Origin: Phallusia mammillata
Taxonomy: Eukaryota; Chordata; Ascidiacea; Phlebobranchia; Ascidiidae
Assembly: GCA_003260075.1 (NCBI GenBank)
Contig: QLIY01000353.1
Span: forward strand, 62,001 to 126,000
Length of the DNA stretch: 64,000 bases
Direction of reading: 5' to 3'
Numbering within the stretch: position 1 is the first letter of the stretch; each line of letters opens with the position of its first letter. Of the stretch, positions 24,051-36,127 are shown one piece after another. The notes under the pieces are model-generated. The model was given only the letters and a program-made list of their open reading frames with translations, was not told the DNA's origin and searched no databases. Both the position numbers and the translations under genes were made by a program.

Positions 24051-27000
24051 TCACATCACTATACAATGCTTCTTCCCTTGTTTCCGTCTGCAAACGCAAA
24101 AATAACGTTTAATTTCACTCATCATATAGTTAAAAACAAAAACAGCCTAAGTTTTTTTTCGCTTTTTTACACCACAGTCCGGCTTTTTTTTGAACTGCAA
24201 AATTTTTACTACACACCTGTATCGCATATGGGACGCGGTGGAGTAGTTTCGGGGCATACCGGGACGATGCGTCGATTGCGTGAGAAAACCGGCATTGAAT
24301 TCGGCTCCCTCACCGAGGAAAGGGTGGGAGTGACGGGGTTTGGTTACGTTTACGCGGACACTGTTGTTGGGCGCTGAGAGTCGCCTCGCCATGCTGTTGG
24401 GGCTCTGTGGTGTTTTGTTCCTAAACACAAGATGTAACCGTTTAGCATATTATACGTAGAATAGAACCAGTTTACATCCATAATCTTGTAATGCTATAAG
24501 AAAAGTGTAGCCGACAGCTTGAAACTTACCCGACGTCATATCGGTCCCATCGCTCGTAATCGCTGTCGTCACTTGATGACGTGCAAGTCGAGCACCATCC
24601 GTCATCCTCCTCGTCTTCAATAAACCTCCGATGTTTCCTGCTCTTTCTGGACGCACCGGGAGGGGGACGTTCAAAGGCAAAGTCCGTAGAGCGTGTTCGC
24701 TTTAACTTCTTACTGCAGGTTTTGCTGGTGCTGTTAAGTGGAAAGATTAAGATTATTGATTGACAGTATAGAATGTAAAGACAGTTTTAAGTATCGACTG
24801 ACAAGAAAAGTATATTCAATTCAAATTGATTATTGTGTCGTGCATTATTGTGCTTTAAACTACGCATGCAAATCACTCGTTCTAACCAATTAGCTTTGCT
24901 GCACGTCTTCTGCTTGGGGCCACCAAACCGTAGAAAGGCATCGTTCATCTCATCAAGGTTGAGAGCGCTGTGAGTTCGGCCGAGGGCCATAGAATTGTCT
25001 TGGAATCGTGCTCTAGGCTGCGATCTAGTGGTGAAGTGCAAAATAGAATCATGCGGCGGGTGTTGTGATTTGCATGCAAGCAAATTATCACAAGAGCAAA
25101 TTACTACTTTAAAATCTCGTGCTGCTACGTTGCACAACAGTGAAAGACAATAGCAGGAAAACCGGAACAAACTACTTACTTTTCTTTGGCTTGGTCGCCT
25201 TGTTCCGAGGGATGCATACGTGCGCTTGCGGAGAGTCTCTTTCCACGTTGAAAGCTGGAAAAATCGTTGCGGGCGTCGCCGAAACCCGTGGCGTCATCTT
25301 CGTCATCGGACTCGACTTTTTCTGCAAAATAACATCCAGCTTTATAAACTAATCAAAACACTTAAAGTCCCAATATAATATGCAGCTACAAACTTAACAC
25401 CTGAAGCTAAATGCATCGGTACTTACTGGAAAAAGAATCGAGTCTGTCCATTGAACCGAATAGAGGAGCGTGGCAGTGTCGGGTGCCTGAATGAGTTTTC
25501 TTTAAAATGCTTTTTAGTTCTTTGCCCGGTTTGTCAAGATCTGATTGCAGTGAGTTGACGTCATCTTTGTCTACAATGACACAGCGACGTTTATATAGAG
25601 AAAATGAAATTAATTAGACTGTAATTGTTTTAGTAAAATTACCTTCTTGGTTTGTAGTAGCAAAAATTTTTCCTTCATCGGATGGGGAGAGTTCAAACGA
25701 GTTAATTGGGTCTCGGCAGCGATTTTTGTGGCTGATTCTTTCACTTCCCTTTCTTTGCACGGCAGATTTGGGACTTTCTCGTGGGGGAGAAGTGCGCTGG
25801 CTCTCGTGGAGGTCTGTTTTCCGCATCCAGGGATTTTCAGAATCTAGCGACTGTTTTCTCGGGACCGGGACATGTGAGACGGGGTAGCGGGCTCTGGGCG
25901 CCGGAATAGGGGCAGAAGAGTTTCCCAGTGCTGATCCGACCTTGATCGGAGGTTGGGACTCACTCGTTGATAGGTTGTCGAACGCATCAATGGTCTTCTG
26001 CATTTCAGGAGACATCTTTCGCGCACCAGATATGATAGGCGGCGAGCTGCGCATGTGTGCATTCATCTGGAACGGCACAAACTCTGTGGCAGGCACGTGA
26101 CCACCATCCTCGGTCTCCTTGTCGAGGCGCGTTACCTTAGCATTTGAAGAGGGGCGGTACATATTGGGATGAAAAGCGGCACCGGCGTTCATCTTCATGC
26201 TATTTTGATGTTCAATGGCGTCCAAAGTGCTACTGCTGTTGTAGCCGCTACTGTCCGTGCTGTTGTACGTGTTCTGTCCTTGCGGAAAAGGTACACCGTT
26301 TTTGGTTCGCGACGAAACCGTGCTACTCGGCGACATGACTGCGTCTTCTGTGCTCGAAGCGTTGGATTTGCGGGGTGTGGCCACTGTAGTGGGCGAATTC
26401 CCGATTGGTGAAGCCCCGACGGCAAGGTAGGGATGGGCGGGGTCGGCGTAACGCATGTGTTCGGTTTCGGTATTTGCTAATGGTGAACAGTTGTCAAGTT
26501 CCATGAAAACATTGGAGTCTCCGATGGATTGCCGCTGAGCAAGGTTTTCGAGGTTGAGGCTGTGGCGCACATTGTGAGATTTGGGCGTTTGAGCGGTCTC
26601 GTACTGCGACGAACTATGCTGTAAATATAACAACAAACATTGTAAATATATGCCCATGTGCAAAAACTTCCTAGGTATTAATACAGAATTAATTACAGAA
26701 CATTAATCAATTTGACTTTTAATTGCACAAACCTGTGAGTCGGATTCCGAGTGACAGGGATCCTCTCCGAGACTGCAAGACTTGGAACAGAAAATTCGAC
26801 CGCTTTTAGGCAGGAAAGGTCTTCCAAGTAATGACTTGCGGCAACGATGGCAACAGAAGCACTTGTCAGTTGCATGCCAATGCTGACCCTCGTACTGCAT
26901 TTGACCCGCATCCAAGCCTAGAAAAACATCTGACTATTTTCCACTGAGCTTGCAACAAATAGTAACACTTGGGATGGAGACTTACCAATTAGGTCTCCAC

Positions 27001-28321
27001 ACATGTCGCAGTATTCGGCATAAAGAGCTTCGAAGCATTGCGTACAGTTAGGCTTGCCGTCGCGCATGATGTAGCGCTGACCGCCGAGGACCGTGTCACA
27101 CTCGAAGCAACAGAAGTGGTCCATGTGCCAGTGTCTGCCCTCAGCCTCAGTGCATTCGTCGGAGAAAATAATCTGAAATTGGAAGTTGCGTTCAAATTTC
27201 ATATAGCATTGAAAAGGTTTGCGGGAGAGTCGAGTCAAATTGGCCCGTGGTCTTACCTCGTCACACGCTGAACACCTAGGTTTAAGGGTTTCCGCGTGGT
27301 GGCGCCCGCAGTACAAGTTTCCTTCCTGGATAAAAAATGTTAATCATTAAAAAAGTGTTGTGATTAAAAAACGAATTTTTGCTTAAAAATTACGCACCTG
27401 GTAAAAGTAGAAGAGGTCGACGAGAAGCTCTTGGCAAACGGTACAGGAGAAACAAGCCGGGTGCCAGCACATTCCAGCTTCAGCACGAGCTGCGACTACC
27501 ACAATATCTCCACCTTCCACAAGGGATCCGCACTGTAAAAAGAGGTTGCTACGTGATGATTTTGATTCTTTTTAAGTTTTCACTTTTCTCTTGCATCGTA
27601 ACGTACCTTGGAGCATGGGGTGCCAGGATAATTTAAGGGAAGTGCTCTGACTTTTCCACAGCCGAGGAAGTCTCGTTTCCGTTGGTCGCTGAACAATTTC
27701 AGTTCCCGCTTCTCCTCTTCAGAGAGACCGTTACAGTAACATACCTAAACATAGGAAGCAGTATTAACAATTAGGTTCGCTATTTTAGTAAATCACTATT
27801 CTCCTGCGGTATCTTTTGAAAGTGGATGCGAGTGCGCTCACAATGATACGTTGTTTATCTTCGAGAGGTTGCGGTTCGAAATCCAATATCGCAATTCGCT
27901 TAATTCGGGCGAGATACGATCGGGCACGACGGTGCGAATGTCGGCATGCGCGTTCAATCATTGTAGTTTCTGTGCCGATAATGACCAAATGACTCATAAT
28001 CCGCGAACTCGAGAACTTGGAACAGACGTGTAGAGGCTGCGATATCGTTCGATCGCAGAAGTCCTCGTCCCATAGTTCAAGATGTCATCACGTCCCCTCT
28101 ATCGCGGCCTTGCCGTAATTGATCGCCTATGCGACAAGGGCTGGGCTAATCGCGCCGCGCGGTTGCAGGCACAATGACGCATTATGAGCTCCAGCCGGAT
28201 GCATTACGATGGAATGCGAACCGGATCGACAAGAAGAGCCGCGGAGCACGATAGCGCACGTGCAGTGTAATTGCACGGGCCTGTTTACGCAAGTGCTTTG
28301 TGCGCGTAAACACAACAGAAT

Positions 28322-28388
<67 letters not shown>

Positions 28389-31300
28389 AAACCGCGCGCC
28401 TGTGGAGATCAATGCGACAGTCAAAAGTTCCCGCGAATAAACAACGAGCACAATGTAATCGTCACAGCAATCAGATCCAATTTTAAAAGATAATCCTGAG
28501 TTTCTTCTATGTGGTGTTGCGCAAGCTAAGCAACATCTTTCTTATCTCAGCTCTTTATCTACGTAAGGCTTGCTTGACGGCAATCTGAAAACGAGCCAGT
28601 CGACTTTTAGCGCTCTCTGTATCCGACGTTGTCTCGACGTTACGAGATCACAATGAGATCATCTCGAAAATTACCAACACTATCAGAATCGTCTGCTCTT
28701 ACTCAAAGTAAAGTCGGTGAATTGCCGCCATTACGATTAACAGTGACCTACTCTTCTACTCTAATTTCCTCCGTGAAAGTTTTGGCTCTGCTGCCCGCAA
28801 CCCGTGAACCTAAGCTGGTGTGCTGCGTTACAATCACTTGTGTCCTAAAGGCGATGTCAAGGCACTCAGCGTTGCGACTGGTAGGTAGAGTTTGCTTAAT
28901 CGTGCTATAAGGCCTATTGAGAAAGGGCCAGGCATCGCAAGCAAATCGGATCAAATTGCAAGAAGACACAAGCTCGCGCTGATAAGCCACCAGCAAGTTA
29001 CTCTGCTGAACTTGCTTCGGCATCGGGCATTCCAGCAACGTGGCGTTTCTCGATGACCCAAGCCAGTGCGCGGGTCACAGGCTGTAAGCAGGTTTTTCGT
29101 CGTAAATCGGGGCGGCTTAGAAACTCTCGCATAAATACCTGCCCGGTAATCCATTTGTCATTAAGCAAGGCGAAAGACGCGCGAGAGCGACTTCGAGAAA
29201 GTTTTAATCGCCCTCAATGGTGCAAAACCTTGCGCGTCGGTTGATTCCATTTGACCGCCGAAAGAAATTAATCCCGGTACGGGAAATAAATGCGCGCGAG
29301 GCACGGGATGTTGTGCTTCGCATGTTCGTATTATTGCTCAATTGCTTCCATATCGGCTTAAATGCTAATTGCGACGCCAAAACAAGCACGGGTGGATTAA
29401 ACTCGCGCATACGTTAGCGAACACCTGGACACGGAATATTGATTAAACTTGCAACTTTTTGTGGAGAGTTCGAAGAAAGTTCACGAGGCGAAATGGAATT
29501 TTCCATTGCTCACACAAGGACTCGACACAAACAGATTGTGGTCGAAAACAAATGAGTGTTTTTCCAAATTTGGCTGTCACTCGCCAAAAAGAGACGACTT
29601 AAACAGGCCACGCCACAGAAATCTATTGTGAAAGTGCGAGGACTTTAAATAACCTCAAATCCGCGGGGCCGTTGTCGCCAGCTTTGCAGGGAGTCGTCAA
29701 ACTAAACCGCCCTGGCCTCGCCACGTGGGCGGTATGTGAACCATGACATGTTCGGTGCGTTGGCCCGCGTCCCCTGTCTAAAACGCTATTATGACGTCGT
29801 ACACAGCAAAGTGTGCGTCCCGTGGCGTGGCTTCCGCACTGCAGGTGTCCACGCCCTGGTAAAAATAGAAATCGTGGAAATTTGGTTGCGCTCATCCATC
29901 GTAATCTAGCGCGCTGGACACCGACGTCGCGAGATGTATTACATTGGATGTGGACATGTTGCCTCCGCGAAAACTAAGTTAATCTTCAGCTACAAGAGTA
30001 AACAGGAGGAAGGATGCGGCTGAGTGCTATTTCGAAGCGGTTCTAATCCCCGCGCGTACAAGTGTGACGCTATCTCATCTTATCCCAATACTCGCGACAG
30101 CAGTCGATGACAACAAATCCGTGCAGACACATGACAGATGCCATTGCAAATATTGAGGATTAATTTATCAATTCATTGACACTGCGGCGGCGGCCCGGGA
30201 GGCAGGGTCACTCGAGCGTGTGATGATGTCGTGAATATTGATGACTGATTATCGTCGGCTTTCAAAGCTGCCGCGCGAATTGGACTTTGTCTCCGTCAGT
30301 GACAGCAGGTTAGGCTGCTTGACAAATGGTGATCTTAAATGGCAACTCGCAATAGCCGGATTGCCGCGTCGGTGCATTCGCCACACTTGGTCTTGTACAA
30401 AAGGTCACACAATTTCCGTATGTACACTTTTAACCTTAAATCTTTGCGGGGATTTCGCTCTAATGGTCAAAATAATTGTGACAGATTACTTTTAATTATT
30501 TCTCGCACTTAAATTGTGTGTTCTATTTCAGGCGGCTAAACCGCAACACGTAACGATTTCACTTTTAGCACCTGATTGACGGGGACTGATAGTAATGAGA
30601 TCTAATTGCTTGAAACTCAAATCGCGAGACTGAAGACTCGTCAGACCGATAAACCAACCATCAGGTGTATCGGGAAATACCGTTGAAACATAACGCGTAT
30701 CTAGCAACCCTCTTAGGCCTATGTGGAGCGTGGAATTGTGGAAATGGGTCGTCAAGACTTCTTTCGTGCATAATCGTCAGCACGTTTTACGGGTGCGCGC
30801 TCGAGATAATTGCACGACATTAATCGAGTCGCTGGCAAAGTCACAAAGGACAATTGCCAGATTTCACGCCCCGGGGAGGGTGTGACGTGTGCTGATTGCT
30901 ACTTGCTGCGCCGCCAACGCGTCATCGCTGCTGTGACGTCACAGTTAGGCGGCGGGAAGAAAAATTTAACGACCCTGTACAAATGAAAACCAAACTAGAA
31001 GTCGGCTAAATGTAAAAATTTACAGTCTGCTGTTGAGAAACGCTCGATCCCAGGCCAATAGGCCCGCTTCCGCCCGGTGCTCTTAAAAGCTTACAGAGCT
31101 CATCGCACCTTGCATGGCGCGCGCGTTTTCGAGGATTTGTCCGGCTGTTATTTATTCAAAGGTCAATCGCTGCGGATGGAGCCAAGCCGGAGCGGATTGC
31201 CGCCGGATGAGCCACCCATTGGCGAGGTTGCCATTCATGCGTGGAATGTCGCTATTCGTTAATGCATAAAAATGCGGATTGAAACGCAGCAGCAGGTGAA

Positions 31301-34300
31301 TGCTGGTGGCGTTTATGGTGCCCGCCTACCGGCGATATCGCCCGCAAGCTGGGAATGTGTGCTTATTTGACGATTACACGAGCAGCTGCACTGGCGCTTT
31401 GCAAGATCATCCCGTTTTCAAGAAAGGGCGTAAACCTTCCAACGCACCGGGCCCGGCCATATTGCTGTTCGGACAATAAGAGGCGACACTGTTTAATAGA
31501 CAAGGTGCTAATTACTGGCTCGCGACAAGTGGACGGGCACAACCACGACGTCATCGTGTCACGTCGACAATTTAATAAGGTTCGGCTTCCGCTTTGAACC
31601 AGACCTTTCTCCGCCAAGGCTAACGCTTTATCGCAGAATCACGGTCTCTGGGGTCGGTCGGCAGCCTCAATCGTTGACGCACCGCCGGTCAGGTATGGCG
31701 GCTTGAATAAAGGCGCATGCGCGGAGGTTAGATGAGAAATGTTCGGTGGGAAACGAAGATTGGAGGTGGCAAAACCCAGCGCAGCGCTTATTATGGTAAT
31801 ACATAGCGGGAATCCGAGAAGTGTTGCAATTTTCTGCGCTTGCTCACCGCCCGTAATTGAGCATGTGCGGTATGCTTTGCATTCATAATGCGCTGTGGTA
31901 AACAAGCCGCGGTGTTGTTTCAAGCGCAAAAAATGTTATTAAGCGGCACCAACAACAACATAAGCCGTTGATAGACGTCTTTCATGTGGATGCAGAAAGG
32001 CAACTTTTAACTTAATACTTCCATCGTGAGCCGTGCACGCTTCACAGGCCGCCAAATTTATGTCGGAGGATTACGTATGTGCTTACGTAAGGATTACCAA
32101 CGACAGCGTACGGGCTCTAGGCCAATATTATGGGGCGCCGGGGTCAGATCAAGTTTCGGTGCCAGATCTACAGCGGACTGAAAGCGCGAACATGCGGTTA
32201 GGCAAAGTGCGTGTAGCCGTGTACCGACATGCAGCGACCGATGTGAATGAGACGCGCCTACAACCGATGGTAATTGTTACCGAACGTTAGTTTGTCGACA
32301 CAACACTTGCATTGCGCAGAGCACGGTGCGCATCTCATTACTCGCCGTAATCCCCTTATCATTCCGCTCATGGCTTAAACTTCACTGCCAGCATCCAATA
32401 GCGCTGGCCTGGGTGCCAGTCGCATTGCGTCTCCAGTGCGTCGCCGTCTTGTAAACACGCCCATCGCCTGCATCGTGGACAGGCCGCGAAAATCGTGTGT
32501 AACGCAATAAGCGCCCCTGCTGTCCGCCGCGTGGGCACCCGACGAGAAGCAAGGCGCCAGCGAATGGAAGATCCCTGATGCTGACAAGAGCGACACGCTC
32601 CCCCACATACAATCGGTTTAGAGCCACCCGCCGTTGTGTGTGTATGTCGCCACTGTGTTTACGATATGTTACACGCATTCACTGCGGCGGTTGTCAAGGA
32701 CAGACATAAACTAGGAATTCCAAACGCGGCATTCCCTTTGACCGTGAGCCATGAGCGCGCCGGGGCAATGAAATTTGCCCGCACTGTTTACGGGTCGACA
32801 ATTACTTTCACGACAAGCGCCGAATTTGAACAAGCGAACCGAAAGTTTATTTATGTGGGAGTTTTGGGTGTAATGTCGCATTCCGTCACGTTAGAAAGCG
32901 ATTGCGAAATATAAGTCCACAGCTTCCGACGTCATGCCTACCCAATATATGTTACAGGGTCTCGTAACCGGCATGCCGCGGGCTGATGACGACTTAGCAA
33001 CGGGCACATTTATGGTGCAACAGACGAGCGTAATATTTGCCATTCGAGGTGCAGGCAAACACCTGTGGCAATTTACAGCAACTGTGACGTTACAAATTAC
33101 GGTGCTCCACCAAGTGACAAACGTGCAAAGGGCATCGAAGACAGTTTTGCTGCGTTTGCAGATGTGAGGCCTGACAGTTATACGAGCGAACGAATCGCTT
33201 TAGACAAATTGACTCTCAGTTTGCGTATAAACCGGTGTTCCCCACGTATATCGTCATCGACAGACGCTCGTTGTTGAAAGACATCACCCTCCCGCAAAGG
33301 CAATATTTTTCGCTCATCGCGACATCGTCCTTATAGCTGGTGTCGATTCGCAGCAGTTTGATTGATTGACGCGCTAAAACACCGCCCAGAGCAAGAGATA
33401 CCTAAAAAGCTGCCAATGCGAAAATGAAGTCCCTTGCACAACCACAAAACCTATCAAGACTTTGGCACGAACCGTTGCGCACCTGCAACTCTCACACACT
33501 CCCTTACGATCGTTTCTCGGCGTGGAAGCAACCATAGACCATTATCCCTGATATGAAGTGAGTGACTTTACGGGGATTAAGTGAATGCTGCGCGTGAAAG
33601 ATGGATTGCCATCACAATGTTTGATTCCTTCAGCATTGGGACAAAGCGCGGTTCGATGGCTCGGCGCGGGGGAATGTAAACTCGCCACAGGAGGAGAAAT
33701 ATTTCCCGTCCATCTTTCGTTGGTGTTTGTTCATTGGTGCGCGGGCGAGGTGTCGCCTGTCGCTGTCTTTTACGGCGTTTCCAGTTATAGTGGGACCAGT
33801 GTTAAGAAGCAACGCGTTTTATCACAGCAAAGGAATATTCGATCGCGTGCTGATTGCGACTTCTGGTACAATTCGATTTTTGTGAGCAAATTTACGGTAG
33901 TCGACGGGTTTGGACGAGAGCGTGATTTATGGCCGCCGTGAATAATTGGGCGGACATTGAACCCCCTCCTCCCCATTTTTTCGCGTTTCCGGCGACGGAT
34001 CGGGATGCGACTGTTTACACGCCAACCGCGTGATCGCTGTTTATTCTGATTCCAAAATGTGATTAATTGTGGCCTAATGTTCCTAGATGGCAAAGCTAAC
34101 ATGGGTCTATCAGCGCTGCTTTTCCGTTAGATAACAAAGACTCACCTTGTCGTCGTGAGGAGGAAGCTGATGCAGCAATTGTCGGACTCGATATTTGTCA
34201 CCAATGCTGTCAACCAATGGCACCTTTTCCTCTGGTAGGTTTTTGAAATAGAAGCGAACCTATAGAAAATCAAGAAAACCTTGTAATAGTGTGTACTTGT

Positions 34301-36127
34301 GATAAAAGCAAAACATATGTAAGGTGTGATGTTCGAAAGTTGTTACACGGAATTTCATTCGACTAAGGGTTGATACTAGGGCGTGGTGCCGGTACAGTTT
34401 GTGCTGTGTTTATTGACGAACGTGCGACCCAGGCGACAAGGCGGTGCGACGCGGCCGATCGCAGCGACAAGATTAGATGTGTTGGCACCAAGATAGAGAT
34501 CGCTGTGAGATGGATGGGAATGTTAAGCGTACAATCGTCCGGGAACATTAACAGCATTATGTCCGAAATCTACCTGACAGACCGGACATGCACTGTGGTC
34601 AAGTGGCGATTCAAGCTATAAGCGGATATCTTATTGCGGCGCCATCGATTTTGCCACATAAATATGATCAATAAGAGCGGCAATATTTGAATTTGCCATT
34701 ATGGTAAAACACAATTGCAATCGTAAATTTGTCGAATACGTTTTCGTTGTTTTAAAAAGCCTGTACGCGCACTTAAACGCCCGCGCTTCGACCCTTCCTG
34801 ATAAGATATTGCCCCTTTTTAGACCGATTTCTTCGCGGCTACGGGCAATTTAAGCACAAAGTGGGAAAGATTTCGAGTGACCATATGTACGGTCGTGGAC
34901 ATTCCTCCGATAGGAATTAATGAAGACGAACGACTTCGTCAGAAACCCCTGCTGCGCATAAGAAACCTCAAGCAAAAGTGGAGCACCGCGATCGCACTTG
35001 CGGAGAATTGGCATTTCGAATGGCATTTAAACGACTTTTCATGGCCATTAAAAACACTTTAAGGCATGTAAGTGTCAAATCCTGCCGCCGGTGGGAGTGC
35101 CGCCATGCACGTAAACTGGCCGTTTTGTGTCGTTGCAGGGTTGCAATAGCGTTGCAGAACAAAGGCAAAGGCCGCGCGATCCGAGCCCTGGCTTGTCAAG
35201 TGGCGCGGCACAAATTCGATGTCGGGATTTGGCCAAGACAAACACCGACAAAGGCGCGCTACACGGAACATATAATCCCGACATCAGCGGCTTGACGGCC
35301 CGCTGAACATTTACAGGCCCAGACGATTTCACGTTAAAAGCTCCACTGGCAAATATCGCGGTTATTGTCGGCGATTCGATCGCATATGCTTAAGCTAAAG
35401 TTTCTGCACTCGACGTTTTTGCCTTGAGATCCATTAGTCTGAGTGAAGACCGACAATCCGAAACAGCACATGCGAGCAGACAACAAGCTCTCTGCAGGGC
35501 AGATGTCGCCCTGTGCCAAGATTGATGGCCGATAAACGCTGCTTTCGGACTAAAACTACAACACTGTATCCTTCTTAAAAATATGTGGTCCTAAACCGCT
35601 ATCAGTTTTGAAGTGACAGTGTCTTTTACAAATCCGCAAAGATAGTTTAGAGGCATTGAAGCTAAACTCGTGTCCTTGCTAACCTTTGATATCGGTCACC
35701 ACCCAAATCGCACCCGCTTTAATTTATCATTTAAATTATCGCTTAAACAAACACGCACAAACGTACCTGCTCTGGTGTTAAATCTGGTGGAACCCAGGCA
35801 TATTCTTGCAGCGAAGAGGATCTGTTATCAACGGCGGCTTCTTCTTCTGAGTCAGAACCCCGAACGTGGCGGGGCTGGCGCCGGGGTTGACGCCTTCTTG
35901 GTCGGTTATCGTTTCCATTAGTGCGGTGAGTTGGTAGTGGGGGCAATTTCTCGACTTCCATCGATTTGATATTGTTCATCTGAGTTTGATTTCTGGCTGG
36001 TTCAATTGCGGCTGGCATATTGACGTCGGTCTCACTGCTGCTGTTGTGACGTTGCGAGTCAGTAACGTACTCCAATGGATGAGCGATGTGTCTTGGAACT
36101 GAACACTTGCAATGAACGCACGATTTC
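24051..36127 (-). CDS. PRICKLE: Prickle planar-cell-polarity protein (PET, three LIM domains, CaaX), 5' end missing
   Basis: Prickle is a cytoplasmic core planar-cell-polarity factor acting with Van Gogh and Dishevelled; in Ciona it is needed for notochord convergent extension. Exons are 35767-36127 (first coding exon unseen, enters in phase 2), 34146-34259, 27607-27744, 27398-27532, 27257-27325, 26986-27172, 26733-26917, 25643-26618, 25427-25570, 25180-25321, 24929-25024, 24530-24730, 24217-24420 and 24051-24087. About 995 residues are visible. The PET domain spans [44 protein letters not shown] and [19 protein letters not shown]1 starts [15 protein letters not shown]2 [23 protein letters not shown]3 [10 protein letters not shown]. 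The Ser/Pro-rich tail ends KKHCIVM, a prenylation box. The donor at 24929 (GTTTGG) is weak. The other joins are strong. Confidence 0.95.
28322..28387. repeat. Poly-G tract, 66 nt
   Basis: A pure run of 66 G lies in the large Prickle intron with no flanking duplication. It creates an artefactual poly-Gly or poly-Pro open frame on either strand. It probably marks an assembly gap rather than real DNA. Confidence 0.85.
30931..30944. promoter_or_regulatory. CRE-like palindrome CTGTGACGTCACAG
   Basis: A perfect 14-bp palindrome centred on TGACGTCA, the consensus for CREB/ATF-type bZIP factors, sits in the large Prickle intron. Other TGACGTCA sites occur at about 43309 (GTGACGTCAC), 43550 (GTGACGTCAT) and 49790 (CTGACGTCAC). 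Binding is not shown by sequence alone. Confidence 0.35.

Larger units (their letters stand above)
27745..34145 (-). other. Large Prickle intron (6.4 kb) within the PET region
   Basis: No exon of another gene is recognised on either strand. The sequence is CpG-rich and of higher GC than the 5' housekeeping block. It holds the 66-G run at 28322-28387 and a perfect CRE-type palindrome at 30931-30944. In a compact tunicate genome an intron this long is a natural place for enhancers of a developmentally regulated gene; that is inference. Confidence 0.5.

Noticed and set aside
25844-26425. Several frames on both strands over the large Prickle exon
   Set aside because: They overlap the 976-nt Prickle exon in other frames and have no independent support.
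27851-27900. GGTTCGAAATCC as a tRNA T-arm
   Set aside because: No matching acceptor stem, A box or anticodon arm could be placed around it.
28182-28493. Open frames with long poly-Gly (plus) or poly-Pro (minus)
   Set aside because: They are translations of the 66-G homopolymer, which is probably an assembly gap marker, and the flanking frames have no coding character.
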